Source: a virus
Length of the DNA: 64,000 nucleotides
IMG/VR virus record: IMGVR_UViG_3300017593_000150
Coordinates: 43,190-107,189 of that record
Direction: 5' to 3' (one strand)
A program made the position numbers and the translations under genes. Positions 50,782-59,693 of this stretch are shown here, piece by piece (positions within the stretch are counted from its first letter, which is position 1; each line of letters starts with the position of its first letter). The notes beneath the pieces are model-generated. The model saw nothing but the letters and a program-made list of their open reading frames with translations. It was not told the DNA's origin and ran no database searches.

Positions 50782-51763
50782 TAAAAACCTCCTTTAGTGC
50801 ATCTCCTCGTATCTCTAACGACTTTCCTTTCCTAACCACCTTGAAAAGGGCCATGTAAGAATAGTGACTCTGACTAGTACTAGCTGAAAACATCAATGGG
50901 AACATAACACACTGTAATAGTTTAAAATAACGAAAATCGTTGAACAAAACAACTACGTACTTCACAAAGTTCTCATTCCGCTTAATCCAAGCCAGCACAC
51001 GAAGAAATGAATGTCGTGAAACTAACCAAACAACAGCGCACGAGATCTTCAATAAAGGGAACTCGATCTGGTTCCTACTTAAGTCATCCGAAACTACAGA
51101 AGACATAGCTTGTCGGATCTCTTCGCTCTCGGGGTCCGCAAGGTCGATCCAATAAAAAGCATCTGGCGCATACTTAAACGCCATCAAAGCCTTAATGTTG
51201 TAACACAACCAGCCAGACGATTCAATAGTAATGACACAGAAAGGGGTATTCTTACCCGTTCGAGAGATCAGAGAGCGCAACGTGAGCGAAATACGTTTAA
51301 CCTGATCGTCCGAAAACCATTCAAAGTAAGGAACGACTTGGGGTAACTTAGAATAATAGTTAATCATATTTTCCTCTTTAAGAGCAAAGACGCGCCAATA
51401 ACGCAGGACATCTTGATACAAGTACATCTTATAAACAACGCGTAACTGTCGCCTTATTATACGTTGCATTTTAAAAGGAAGATGTTTCGGAACTAGATAA
51501 GGGTAAAAGTACGAGACTTTCTCAGGTAACAAAACCTTATAAAAGAAGGGCATAGCATAAAAGTACTCCTTTAAAAGAGTTTCAGGACGCCCAGCGTAAC
51601 CAAATTCCGTCAGTGCGATTGACTCGCACTCAACGTGGAAAGGACAACTAAGACAGCGCGAGTCGACAAAACTGAAAAACCCCCTACACATAGAGGGGTT
51701 CTCAATCTGATAAGCTCTCCTAGCTCCGTAATTTAGCAAATAAAATTCACCTCGCTGTAACAT
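50771..51763 (-). CDS. Unrecognised protein with a Cys cluster between SbcC and helicase
   Basis: A 330-residue protein. 'SRCLSCPFHVECES' near residue 40 could bind zinc or an Fe-S cluster. The rest is helical, aromatic-rich and not in a family I know ('RIIRRQLRVVYKMYLYQ', 'ISCAVVWLVSRHSF'). Overlaps both neighbours, so it belongs to the recombination operon. Confidence 0.6.
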   Translation of the reverse strand: MLQRGEFYLLNYGARRAYQIENPSMCRGFFSFVDSRCLSCPFHVECESIALTEFGYAGRPETLLKEYFYAMPFFYKVLLPEKVSYFYPYLVPKHLPFKMQRIIRRQLRVVYKMYLYQDVLRYWRVFALKEENMINYYSKLPQVVPYFEWFSDDQVKRISLTLRSLISRTGKNTPFCVITIESSGWLCYNIKALMAFKYAPDAFYWIDLADPESEEIRQAMSSVVSDDLSRNQIEFPLLKISCAVVWLVSRHSFLRVLAWIKRNENFVKYVVVLFNDFRYFKLLQCVMFPLMFSASTSQSHYSYMALFKVVRKGKSLEIRGDALKEVFNES

Positions 51764-53163
51764 CACGCATGATGTGTTGTTAGAATTACCTGAGGGAACA
51801 GTTTAACCACTTCAGAAGACAACAAAGACATCAACAGACTAAAGAAGGTCTCATCCAAAGAATCCCCAATGGAGTCGAGGAGTAAAGGGAACTGTTCTAC
51901 GCCATGAAGCGCGGAAGTGATATAGGAAACAGCAACACGGAATACAGTAGCAACAAAATCACGTTGACCCACCGATAACTTGCCAAAAGGGCGTCCATCT
52001 ACCACTAAATCGAAAGATGGTGTAAGAGTAACTTCTCTAAATGGTGAGCCAGTCAGTAACTTCGACGCTAGTGTAGAAACCGAGTTTAATAAAGGAACAG
52101 ACACACTGTCCAAAAAGTCTCGAAGAGCAGCGCGAGCTTGCAACACTGTTTGACTTCTTAACAACTGTTCACGGAGTTCGAGTAGACTAGCAAGAGAAGT
52201 CTCGCAAGCCTTCTTCCGCTCGATTAAAGCTAACATAGTCTTGTGATCTTCTACAGTAAGGCTTCGATCAATTCGGCGACGCTGTTCCTCTGTTAACGTT
52301 ACTGCCATAGGTAACTGTGCGAGTTGACTACGAACGTTGGCTAATTCCTCCTGGACCTGAGTAAGTCTACCCTGAACCACGCTACGATCAAATTGAGTAG
52401 AGCCACACACGGGGCAACTAGTACTCTGCACGTTACTAACTTTAGTAAGTAACTCGACCAAATAAGACAAAGTAGTCATTCTCTGAGTGAGCTTCTGCCG
52501 TTCACTTACAACATCCGGCTTCTCCCGAGCTTCTTGCTCTAAGAGGTACAATTGTTCGCGATGAAAATTCTCGCGGGAAACGTCAACAGCCGCTAGTTCA
52601 TCTAACTCCTTCTGAAGAGAAGTAATCTGTTCCTCAGAAACAGTAGATACGCTACGAACTCCGGGAGAAGTTAACGAATTAATCGCCTCCGTTACTACAT
52701 CGAGGCGAAGTAGCTCGGAAATCATCTTCCTTCGCAATGGAGGTTTAGCTTGAGCAAGTAGTGCTGCCTCACGCTGATTGCAACAAATCGTCGCCTTAAA
52801 AAGCGCCGCGGGAACAAGCTTATCCCTCCAAAAACCAGAAAGCTCGTTTAACTTCTTGATCTGAACATCGCCGTACTTAAAATTGACACGGGAAGGTTTC
52901 AAGTGACGTGTCAAGGAGAAAGGAACACCTCGAAATTCTCCTTCTAACTTAACAAGAGAAGCTCCAACTGAGCCCTCTCTAATATAAGACTCTGTACTTT
53001 CGTCAAGGACTCTGGACCCGTAGATAGCAAAACTAATCCCTTCAATCAATGAAGACTTACCACCGCCATTAGGAAGCACCACAACGTTTAAGCCAGAAGT
53101 GAACGTAAATTCAGAGTCCTCATAACAGTTAAAATTCACTAATCGTACATTTGATATCTTCAA
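51763..53163 (-). CDS. sbcC: SbcC/Rad50-like ATPase
   Basis: A 466-residue protein with Walker A 'VLPNGGGKSSLIEGISF', a zinc hook 'STSCPVCGSTQF' in the middle, flanked by coiled coil, signature-like 'FGKLSVGQRDFV' and Walker B 'LLLDSIGDSLDE'. Shorter coiled coil than in bacteria, as in phage Gp46. Partner of the SbcD nuclease just upstream; TTG start overlaps its stop. Confidence 0.85.
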   Translation of the reverse strand: MKISNVRLVNFNCYEDSEFTFTSGLNVVVLPNGGGKSSLIEGISFAIYGSRVLDESTESYIREGSVGASLVKLEGEFRGVPFSLTRHLKPSRVNFKYGDVQIKKLNELSGFWRDKLVPAALFKATICCNQREAALLAQAKPPLRRKMISELLRLDVVTEAINSLTSPGVRSVSTVSEEQITSLQKELDELAAVDVSRENFHREQLYLLEQEAREKPDVVSERQKLTQRMTTLSYLVELLTKVSNVQSTSCPVCGSTQFDRSVVQGRLTQVQEELANVRSQLAQLPMAVTLTEEQRRRIDRSLTVEDHKTMLALIERKKACETSLASLLELREQLLRSQTVLQARAALRDFLDSVSVPLLNSVSTLASKLLTGSPFREVTLTPSFDLVVDGRPFGKLSVGQRDFVATVFRVAVSYITSALHGVEQFPLLLDSIGDSLDETFFSLLMSLLSSEVVKLFPQVILTTHHA

Positions 53164-54137
53164 GACGACTTCCCTCCTAATGATTTTTCCTCTAAAGTCT
53201 CTATTGCTAACTTAATAGCAGCTGGTGAATACTTAGTTTTATTTGCCTGACAAAACTCACGGAACGAATCCAAAATAGAGCCTACTATGGGTAGATCACG
53301 TTCCAAGTCATCCTTCACATCAACTTCATCAGTGATTCGCACTGTAACATGCAGTGCGACCTTTCTAACCTGATTGACCCAATCCAGAGAAGCAGAGGAA
53401 GGAATCACGCATCTAACAACTGCATTTCTTACCATCTCGAGATCTTCTGGGGGCTTCGTTAGTTCAACGAAAGGACGAGTTTCAATCTCAACAAACGTGC
53501 GTGACCTTGCAGTTCCGTCACTATAAAAAGTAAACCCGCAGGGAACTCCTAATTGATTAAAAGATACCCTTTCCAAAGCTCCTGCATAAAACGTGTTCTG
53601 GGACACTTCAAATGGCATGTGAAGATCACCTAACATAGCGATTTTGTATTTATCAGGGACCTCGATAGCAGAGTCTTTGAACTTAGGAACACGCCGGTCT
53701 CGAAGATGCCCAACAAGATAATCCGCCTCGAGGAAGTTGGGTGGAGACTCCGTATATGGAACACAGTAAAAGTAAGATCCCCGAACCTCATAAAGTGAAG
53801 GTTGTTCAAACAACACGACGTTTCGTAACAGTGATAACGTAACAAGGGGTGAACTGACTCGATGAATAGAGTTGTCGTGATTTCCTGCTACTACAATTAT
53901 AGGGCACTCAAATAGAGCTAGAGCGGATTGTGCTACCGCTATAGCCTGCGCGGGTGGTCTTCTCACGTGAAACAAATCACCAGCAATTACTACAACATCA
54001 GGGTTTAACTCTCTGGCTTTCTCACAAGCAGTAACAAACGCTCGATAAAAGTCGTACTCACGTATGTTCTTGTTTCCATCAAACTTACCGTAAGAACTAA
54101 ACCCCAAGTGTGCATCAGCCATATGAACGATACGCAT
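53160..54137 (-). CDS. sbcD: SbcD/Mre11-like nuclease
   Basis: A 325-residue protein with the metallophosphoesterase motifs 'MADAHLG', 'VVIAGDLFHVRRPP', 'IVVAGNHDN' and 'MLGDLHMPF'. With SbcC it processes DNA ends for replication and recombination. ATG at 54137 follows GAAGGAGG and overlaps the zinc-ribbon gene. Confidence 0.88.
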   Translation of the reverse strand: MRIVHMADAHLGFSSYGKFDGNKNIREYDFYRAFVTACEKARELNPDVVVIAGDLFHVRRPPAQAIAVAQSALALFECPIIVVAGNHDNSIHRVSSPLVTLSLLRNVVLFEQPSLYEVRGSYFYCVPYTESPPNFLEADYLVGHLRDRRVPKFKDSAIEVPDKYKIAMLGDLHMPFEVSQNTFYAGALERVSFNQLGVPCGFTFYSDGTARSRTFVEIETRPFVELTKPPEDLEMVRNAVVRCVIPSSASLDWVNQVRKVALHVTVRITDEVDVKDDLERDLPIVGSILDSFREFCQANKTKYSPAAIKLAIETLEEKSLGGKSS

Positions 54138-54330
54138 CTGAAACCTCCTTCGAGAGCAAAGTATGCTCTCTTCTCCATCTTAAACGTAATGGTGCTAAAT
54201 GATAGACAAAACCACAAGCGGGACACTTAACACGCCAGCGATCTGCCCGATGCCAAAATTCGTTGCCGCAACCGCAGCGAATCAACAACAAGTTCGCGGA
54301 AGGTGTCCACGTAGCATCAACTATCTTCAC
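54115..54330 (-). CDS. Small zinc-ribbon protein
   Basis: A 71-residue protein with 'IRCGCGNEFWHR' and 'VKCPACGF', a zinc ribbon of two CxC/CxxC knuckles, then a basic tail. Likely nucleic acid binding. It lies between the second TGT-like gene and SbcD, so it could assist either. Confidence 0.65.
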   Translation of the reverse strand: MKIVDATWTPSANLLLIRCGCGNEFWHRADRWRVKCPACGFVYHLAPLRLRWRREHTLLSKEVSDAYRSYG

Positions 54331-54339
54331 GAGGCCCTC

Positions 54340-55110
54340 CTACGCCTCAATCCCTTCAAGTGAAAGGTACTTCTCAACCCAAACTAAACACTGACGAAGT
54401 GCTTTACTCTCTAGCTCGATAGTGTAATCTAACCACTCTACAATACCGTTAGAAGTCACTTGTTGAGGTTCAGGTGGTGAGAAGTGACGAAAAGGGAAAG
54501 AAGTGTCAAAACTTCTTACAAAAGGGAGCCGTAAATAAAACGGTATCTCTACATCAGGAGTAACTAGCTCCAATATGTGTACCGGCTTACTGTTGGTAAA
54601 CTCCTCACAAAGGAACGCAAGAACAGCAAAACGCCCGAATAACTCTCGCAAACTCGCTGAATAAGTGGGTAGTACACCCGTTACTACCGATGTCTTACTA
54701 AGACCGAGTACACTAATATAAGGATTCTCTGCCATAGAAACTAAACACTGGAAAAAATCAGTAGCATTCTTTCCCTGAGGTACACCCATAAGGGATAAAT
54801 TCCCAAACAGAGAGTTACTTCTAACCTCTTTCACAAACTGAGAAACGACGTTTAAAGTCCCTTCCCTATCATTAGGAACGTAGGGTAGAACTACCTCGGA
54901 AACTTTTAACTCCCTTAGGGTAGGTAAAACATCATCGAAGTCACTCACACCAGCTAGTGTAAGCCAGTGTCCTTTCTTAGCTACTTTCTTATAAAAACGT
55001 TTACACTTCTTACTTTGCGTAATTACGTCGAAGAGTACTAAATGGTGGGAAATCCCAAACTGCGTAAGTAGCTCTAGGTGAGGTATAGGTGTGTCCAACA
55101 TTAACCACAT
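54340..55110 (-). CDS. TGT/DpdA-like protein with altered active site
   Basis: A 256-residue protein that aligns with the DpdA-like protein at 61481-62179 ('MGVPQGKN' with 'IVPQGHS', 'KPVHILELV' with 'KPVHILGCP', 'SFDTSFP' with 'SLDTSYP'). It keeps Asp202 (nucleophile position), but the first catalytic Asp site is Ala53 (LTLAG instead of LYLDN) and the base-contact Asp is Tyr77 (LPYV instead of APDV). It is probably non-catalytic or has a new specificity, as with the QTRT2 partner of queuine transglycosylase. Good start: GGAGG six bases before the ATG. Confidence 0.65.
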   Translation of the reverse strand: MWLMLDTPIPHLELLTQFGISHHLVLFDVITQSKKCKRFYKKVAKKGHWLTLAGVSDFDDVLPTLRELKVSEVVLPYVPNDREGTLNVVSQFVKEVRSNSLFGNLSLMGVPQGKNATDFFQCLVSMAENPYISVLGLSKTSVVTGVLPTYSASLRELFGRFAVLAFLCEEFTNSKPVHILELVTPDVEIPFYLRLPFVRSFDTSFPFRHFSPPEPQQVTSNGIVEWLDYTIELESKALRQCLVWVEKYLSLEGIEA

Positions 55111-55127
55111 CACTGACCTCCTTCTGA

Positions 55128-55745
55128 CTAAGCAATTATCCCTAACTCCTTCTTAATCTCCTTCATCATCTCAGAAAACGAAGTAACAGTTAAATACTCT
55201 TCAGGAGAAGAAGAGCCTAAGGAAGTACTGGGGCAATAAGGTCTTTCTGGGCACAATAAGCAAACAAACCCGCTTACCACTTTATCAAGAACCCAGCACT
55301 CAGCAACAGGTAGAACCACTGACTTCTTAAGAAAGTGAGAAAAAACGCCTAAATAAAAAGCTTTGTCGATCAACTCTAACTCAGAAGGATCTCTTTTACG
55401 ACGATATTCCATCACATCAAACGGGCGTAGAGGCCATGAACAAACGTTGCCTAACGTGGACGTAGTGATATTTATAACCCTCTCAGTTAAGCCACGTTTG
55501 GTTGCAACCCACGCCAGGTGACGGAGAGCAACAGCTTCGATCTGTCGAACTCGTTCGCGTGAGAGATTGAGAATTTCGGCCAGTTCCTCTAGCTTGTGTG
55601 GACCTTGATTAGCGACGCGGATTGTACAATTACCGTACTCAGGAGTAGTACGCTCCCAGTAATAGCAATTAGTCTTAGTACAAGGCTGGGCTGAGGAGAA
55701 GCACGGCGGGTCCTTACTGAGATCAGGGAAATCAAGCTCTGTCAC
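55128..55745 (-). CDS. Sigma factor-like protein with Cys-rich regions
   Basis: A 205-residue protein. 'LEELAEILNLSRERVRQIEAVALRHL' (split; residues ~52-77) is a sigma-70 region 4 helix-turn-helix. Before it lies 'CTKTNCYYWERTTPEYGNC' and near the end 'CLLCPERPYC', possible metal-binding clusters. This phage family of region-4-like proteins may direct host RNA polymerase to phage promoters. GTG start overlaps the small upstream ORF (GTGA). Confidence 0.7.
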   Translation of the reverse strand: MTELDFPDLSKDPPCFSSAQPCTKTNCYYWERTTPEYGNCTIRVANQGPHKLEELAEILNLSRERVRQIEAVALRHLAWVATKRGLTERVINITTSTLGNVCSWPLRPFDVMEYRRKRDPSELELIDKAFYLGVFSHFLKKSVVLPVAECWVLDKVVSGFVCLLCPERPYCPSTSLGSSSPEEYLTVTSFSEMMKEIKKELGIIA

Positions 55746-55852
55746 CGTCTTCTCCTCCTCACTACAATACTTCCTTCTTCAAAGACCACTTCAAAAGAGT
55801 ACCCCCTACTCCGTTTCTTCGAAGTCAACGTCTTTAAAAACTGCTCGATCAA
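55742..55852 (-). CDS. 36-residue basic peptide, coupled small gene
   Basis: A short frame that exactly bridges two genes: its TTG overlaps the previous stop (TTGA) and its TGA overlaps the next start (GTGA). The peptide begins 'MIEQFLKTLTSKKRSRGY' and ends in a run of Arg. TTG starts with the same overlap are used elsewhere here (sbcC). No independent ribosome site is evident, so this is likely but unproven. Confidence 0.4.
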   Translation of the reverse strand: MIEQFLKTLTSKKRSRGYSFEVVFEEGSIVVRRRRR

Positions 55853-56019
55853 CCTTGAGGAGGGTTTTCAGTGTCTTGTGGTTGATTCTGACGTACTTGT
55901 TGCAATACTTTGGTCGCATACACATGGGAAACGCCGCAGGCCTTTCGTATCTCTCCTGCTTTCGCGTTAGGATGTGCCTTCAAATACTCCAAAATCTCTT
56001 TCTTCTTATTACCTCTCAT
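55849..56019 (-). CDS. Free helix-turn-helix product from an internal start
   Basis: Within the preceding gene, AAAGGAGG lies seven bases before an in-frame ATG at 56019 (MRGNKKKEILEYLKAHP). The product would be a 56-residue DNA-binding domain without the Cys domain. The ribosome site is as good as those of real genes and lies exactly at the domain boundary. Confidence 0.45.
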   Translation of the reverse strand: MRGNKKKEILEYLKAHPNAKAGEIRKACGVSHVYATKVLQQVRQNQPQDTENPPQG

Positions 56020-56439
56020 AGCATTACCTCCTTTAACCTTACCTTTTTCATCCGACAAAGAGTTACTGTTATGTTCAACTTTATCTTTAGAAATGTCAAC
56101 TTTTTTCTCCGCAGAAGTAGGTTGAGAGCTTTTATCAGCTTTTTTCCTGGTCTTCTGCCCTTCCTTCTTCTCTTTTTTCCTCTTATCAGGGATTAACGTG
56201 TCAAGTTCGAGTTTACGAGAAAGTGTTGCTTTCTTGAAAAAAGCGCTATCGTACACTACATCATCAACATCCAAATCGGCGATCCCAACCTCTTTAGCAA
56301 CCTCACAAGTTGCCCTACGTGAGCACGCGAAACACATCAAAGCAGTGTGGTTTCGTTTCAAAACGGGACACCGAACTAACCGAGAAACGTGGTCCCTAAA
56401 CTCTTCCTTAACATCCTCCTTACTCAACAGACGAATCAT
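55849..56439 (-). CDS. Cys-containing N-domain, charged linker and C-terminal helix-turn-helix
   Basis: A 196-residue protein. The N-terminal part has 'MCFACSRRATCE' (possible metal site), the middle is a Lys/Glu/Ser-rich linker, and the last ~56 residues are a winged or simple helix-turn-helix ('LKAHPNAKAGEIRKACGVSHVYATKVL'). ATG at 56439 follows AAGGAGG. Probably a DNA-binding regulator. An internal start can release the helix-turn-helix alone. Confidence 0.6.
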   Translation of the reverse strand: MIRLLSKEDVKEEFRDHVSRLVRCPVLKRNHTALMCFACSRRATCEVAKEVGIADLDVDDVVYDSAFFKKATLSRKLELDTLIPDKRKKEKKEGQKTRKKADKSSQPTSAEKKVDISKDKVEHNSNSLSDEKGKVKGGNAMRGNKKKEILEYLKAHPNAKAGEIRKACGVSHVYATKVLQQVRQNQPQDTENPPQG

Positions 56440-56458
56440 AAACAACCTCCTTACATAG

Positions 56459-58492
56459 TCAACAAGTTGAATAACCGCATCTAGAACAACTCTTACAACC
56501 TTGTCCGTTACGTGTCAGAGTGTAATTCTGACACTTAGGACATAAGTCAAATAGTTCTTCTACCTTCCCACTTGATTGTAAAGTATCACTAAGAGCCTTA
56601 GCGACGGCGTCACAGATCGAGGTAACACGGCCAACACGACTGTTCACATAGAAGTCTCCTGTTTCAATACCCGATAAAGACTTCATAATCACTTCAGGGC
56701 GGGTTCCTGACCTAAGAGCAAGAGAAACAAGTCTCCCTAAACCCATAGCTAGTCCATTAACAACATTCCCACTCTTACCGGTAGACACAAATACCTCAAT
56801 GGGCTTCCCAGATGTTGATCTATTAACCGTGATGTAGATATTATTCAGGCCTTTAAACTTGTAAGTTTGTCCGATCAGCACGTCCCTTTCAGGTTCGTCT
56901 GCTTCAACAATCGATTCCAAAGCACAACCTCTACGGTACACAGTTAACCCCTTAAGACGATATTTTCGCGCTGTGTAGATAATCTCTTCTATCTCTTCAA
57001 CAGTAGTTTCCTTCGGGACGTTGATGGTCTTACTCGCTGATGTATGACTTATTTGTTGAACGGTAGAAACAACCTTTATCTGCTCTTCAGGGGGTATAAA
57101 AGGTAGCGTAGTAGGATTGGAGGGAGTCACTGAAGACTTAAGAATAACGGTCTGAAATTCATTTTCACTATTAAGAAATTGCCTTTTAACCTGAAAAGAT
57201 TCAAGAGGCTCTAATCCCGTAGACACACAGCGTAGGAACTGAGATACTGAACCAGTAGGCGCTTGAGATAGAGTAGTCGTGTTCCAAAATTTCCTGCTCC
57301 TCTTAGTGTAACCAACAAGTGAAAGATGTTCATCTTTGTACGTCGGGTCCCACTCCTTCTCAACTTTAGTCGAGAGGGCCCACTCATTCGACGCAATAAG
57401 TGAACCGCGGGCAAGAGCGGTGTACATCTCGGAAATTCTGTCGACATCAGTGTACTTGTATCCTTTCTTAAAGAGGTACTCTGCAACTCCTGTTAGACCA
57501 ATACCAACAGGGTGAATCTGGTCAACTCGCTCTCGGAGCTTATGATAAAGCCACTTTGGCTCCTTAGGTAAGCCCATATTGTGCTTCAAGGTTAAATACA
57601 AAATTGCGTTCCCAATATGAGTCATGTAATAACCCAACGCCTCAAAATCCGAGACTGACTCTGCAGAAAGGGCGTTACCTGTTAAAAGATGGCAAACACT
57701 GAAGGGAGGTGAAGCATACTCGGCACAAGGATTCACGTAACGTACAAGAGGTTTGAGCTTAGGAGGATAAGGTGAATGCTCGGCAAGTACGTCGGGGAAG
57801 AGTAACCCGGGGTCACCAGAAGTCCACATCCCTAACGCGATCTCCTTAATCAGATCACGCTGCTCCCAAAAATCGCCAAAGGCATTCACAGAAATATTGA
57901 TTGACCATAAATCACGCCGATCTCTCTTAAGCCGAACATACTTAAAAATGTCTGGGTGGTTGTAATCAAGCTGACCTAGCATTGCCCCTCGTCTTTTACC
58001 GCCTGCGGCAATACTCTTTGAAGTAGCTTCAAACATAGGAACGAAACCAACAGGGCCTGAACTCACTCCCTGTGCTTGATCAACAGCACTTCCTTCTGGG
58101 CGCAGAGAAGAGAAGTCTAACCCAACACCACCAGCATACTGAAAGATGCTAGCGCAAGCTTCAATATAACGCAGGATGTCCTTAGTTGAATCGGGAATAG
58201 GTCCTAACGGGAAACAAGAATAAAATCCGCCTCTTCTTGTATAAGGGTTACCTAGATTCATTAAAACGGGGGTTGCAAACGTGAACTTCCTATTACGTGC
58301 CATTTGTAACGCTTCTGATAATAGGTCGTTCGAGACAGGGTACTTACGCGAGAGGATGAAATTAGTAATTCTATCAATTATATCTTCATAAGTCTTCTCC
58401 AAACGTTCGGAAGTCTTTGGATGACGAATAGAATATCTTTGATAAATTAGAGCACGCTCGAAGTCATCCCAGTCAGTAATTACGTCCGTCAT
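56459..58492 (-). CDS. nrdJ: Class II (adenosylcobalamin) ribonucleotide reductase
   Basis: A 677-residue protein with 'GGFYSCFPLG' (reducible Cys), 'VNPCAEY' (catalytic NxCxE), 'FQYAGGVGLDFSSLRP' and 'SQAPTGSVSQFL', all typical of B12-dependent NrdJ. The end has a domain 'IETGDFYVNSRVGRVTSICDAVAKALSD' and the Cys-rich tail 'CPKCQNYTLTRNGQGCKSCSRCGYSTC' (spread out). It makes dNTPs without oxygen-sensitive or oxygen-requiring subunits. No partner subunit is needed. Ribosome site AAGGAGGTAG. Confidence 0.93.
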   Translation of the reverse strand: MTDVITDWDDFERALIYQRYSIRHPKTSERLEKTYEDIIDRITNFILSRKYPVSNDLLSEALQMARNRKFTFATPVLMNLGNPYTRRGGFYSCFPLGPIPDSTKDILRYIEACASIFQYAGGVGLDFSSLRPEGSAVDQAQGVSSGPVGFVPMFEATSKSIAAGGKRRGAMLGQLDYNHPDIFKYVRLKRDRRDLWSINISVNAFGDFWEQRDLIKEIALGMWTSGDPGLLFPDVLAEHSPYPPKLKPLVRYVNPCAEYASPPFSVCHLLTGNALSAESVSDFEALGYYMTHIGNAILYLTLKHNMGLPKEPKWLYHKLRERVDQIHPVGIGLTGVAEYLFKKGYKYTDVDRISEMYTALARGSLIASNEWALSTKVEKEWDPTYKDEHLSLVGYTKRSRKFWNTTTLSQAPTGSVSQFLRCVSTGLEPLESFQVKRQFLNSENEFQTVILKSSVTPSNPTTLPFIPPEEQIKVVSTVQQISHTSASKTINVPKETTVEEIEEIIYTARKYRLKGLTVYRRGCALESIVEADEPERDVLIGQTYKFKGLNNIYITVNRSTSGKPIEVFVSTGKSGNVVNGLAMGLGRLVSLALRSGTRPEVIMKSLSGIETGDFYVNSRVGRVTSICDAVAKALSDTLQSSGKVEELFDLCPKCQNYTLTRNGQGCKSCSRCGYSTC

Positions 58493-58495
58493 TCA

Positions 58496-58969
58496 CTACC
58501 TCCTTCGAATTAGTTGGATATCGTCTCGTAAACCGAGCTCAGTCAATACTCGGGAGAGGTAAGTCCTCTGAATACCTAACCTTCTGGCTATCTCTGTAAT
58601 GGTTAACCCTTTTCGTAGATAAGCTTGAATGAACTCTCGTTGCATTCTCTTAACAAACTCACGCCAAGTAACACCTTCTTCAATCAAACTATCAAAGTAC
58701 GAATCGATACTCGACTCTATAGGTACTATATCACGTAGTCTATCAATATCCCGCAAAATCTCCACAACTACGTTTACAACCTTATTGTCAATTACAGCGT
58801 TTTGAAATTGGAAGATATTAACGCCCCCCTTACGTAGTCCAGGAGACAGTTGTAAGTCCATATTCTGCTTAGCAACTATGTTCTCAGACGGAGGGCTACT
58901 AACAACACTGAGTAAAGAGTAAACTTTTTCACGTAGCTGAACTAATGCATTCTCAACTCTATCGCGCAT
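58496..58969 (-). CDS. Fis-type helix-turn-helix protein
   Basis: A 157-residue protein. The last ~40 residues, 'FIQAYLRKGLTITEIARRLG' and the next helix 'RTYLSRVLTELGLR', are a Fis/NtrC-type DNA-binding domain. The N-terminal two thirds are helical with no known domain. It is encoded directly before the ribonucleotide reductase and may regulate this operon or act as a nucleoid-type factor. Confidence 0.65.
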   Translation of the reverse strand: MRDRVENALVQLREKVYSLLSVVSSPPSENIVAKQNMDLQLSPGLRKGGVNIFQFQNAVIDNKVVNVVVEILRDIDRLRDIVPIESSIDSYFDSLIEEGVTWREFVKRMQREFIQAYLRKGLTITEIARRLGIQRTYLSRVLTELGLRDDIQLIRRR

Positions 58970-58970
58970 A

Positions 58971-59585
58971 CTATCTAACCTTTACGTAGTACCTATGTTG
59001 GGGGGTTCTTCCGTACTCAAGAAGTGCTTCTCGATGTTTCTTCGAGAGAAACCCCAAATTTGACGTTAAATCGTAAACTTGCCACCCAGGGTTCTCGTTT
59101 AACAATGAGAGTAATGCTTCTTTACGCAATTCCTTTGCCAATATCATAGCCAGTCGAAGAACGTAAACATACATACTACCGCGAAGTATGGGGAAGCAAT
59201 CAGCGGGTAATTCAGGAATTAGAGGATCCGAAACAACGATCAAGGAAGGATACTCTTGTACCAACTGCTCGACTACTCTTAACTTTGATCTACGAATAGC
59301 TTCATCTACATTACCAATACGATTGATCTCATCTCCAGCTACAGTATCAACTATAGGGGTCACCATTTGTCGTAAGGTGGAAGGCGCTTTAGAAGCTGTG
59401 GGAGTATGGTGCACATCAATTACTACGCCACAAGTAACAAGAGGCCCAAAAGCTGCTTCCTTCCCATCTGTGTAAAGACCAACAATGTTACTATACCCAA
59501 CTGAGAAGAACAACCGCTCTAGGGAAAAATTCTCTAAGCCCTGAACGAGTTCTTCGTTAACACGAGCTATGCGTTTAAAATTCAT
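58971..59585 (-). CDS. RNase HII/HIII-like protein lacking the catalytic Asp-Glu pair
   Basis: A 204-residue protein. The C-terminal 'SKKHREALLEYGRTPQHR' is typical of RNase HII, and 'AFGPLVTCGVVID' matches the FGPLV segment after the DEVGxG motif. However the motif itself reads 'GLYTDGKEAAFGP', with Tyr38 and Thr39 where Asp and Glu belong. Either the enzyme is dead (binding only) or D40 and E43 take over. It would otherwise remove RNA primers. Confidence 0.5.
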   Translation of the reverse strand: MNFKRIARVNEELVQGLENFSLERLFFSVGYSNIVGLYTDGKEAAFGPLVTCGVVIDVHHTPTASKAPSTLRQMVTPIVDTVAGDEINRIGNVDEAIRRSKLRVVEQLVQEYPSLIVVSDPLIPELPADCFPILRGSMYVYVLRLAMILAKELRKEALLSLLNENPGWQVYDLTSNLGFLSKKHREALLEYGRTPQHRYYVKVR

Positions 59586-59693
59586 TTAAGCACTCCCGAG
59601 TAAGACTAACGAAGTCATTATCATAGTAACTACAAAGAAGGGCAAGAGCAAAACTAAATTTTTTCTAAAGGTTTCAAAGGGTTCCGGTACCAC
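59586..59693 (-). CDS. Short membrane segment: separate peptide or +1 frameshift extension
   Basis: A frame encoding 'MVPEPFETFRKNLVLLLPFF…' with one hydrophobic helix; its TAA directly precedes the start of the next gene, as expected for a translated frame. It has no ribosome site. It lies in the +1 frame of the zinc-ribbon gene, whose end reads CTT TGA, the classic RF2-type +1 slip site, so it may be a membrane anchor added to the zinc ribbon. Confidence 0.4.
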   Translation of the reverse strand: MVPEPFETFRKNLVLLLPFFVVTMIMTSLVLLGSA

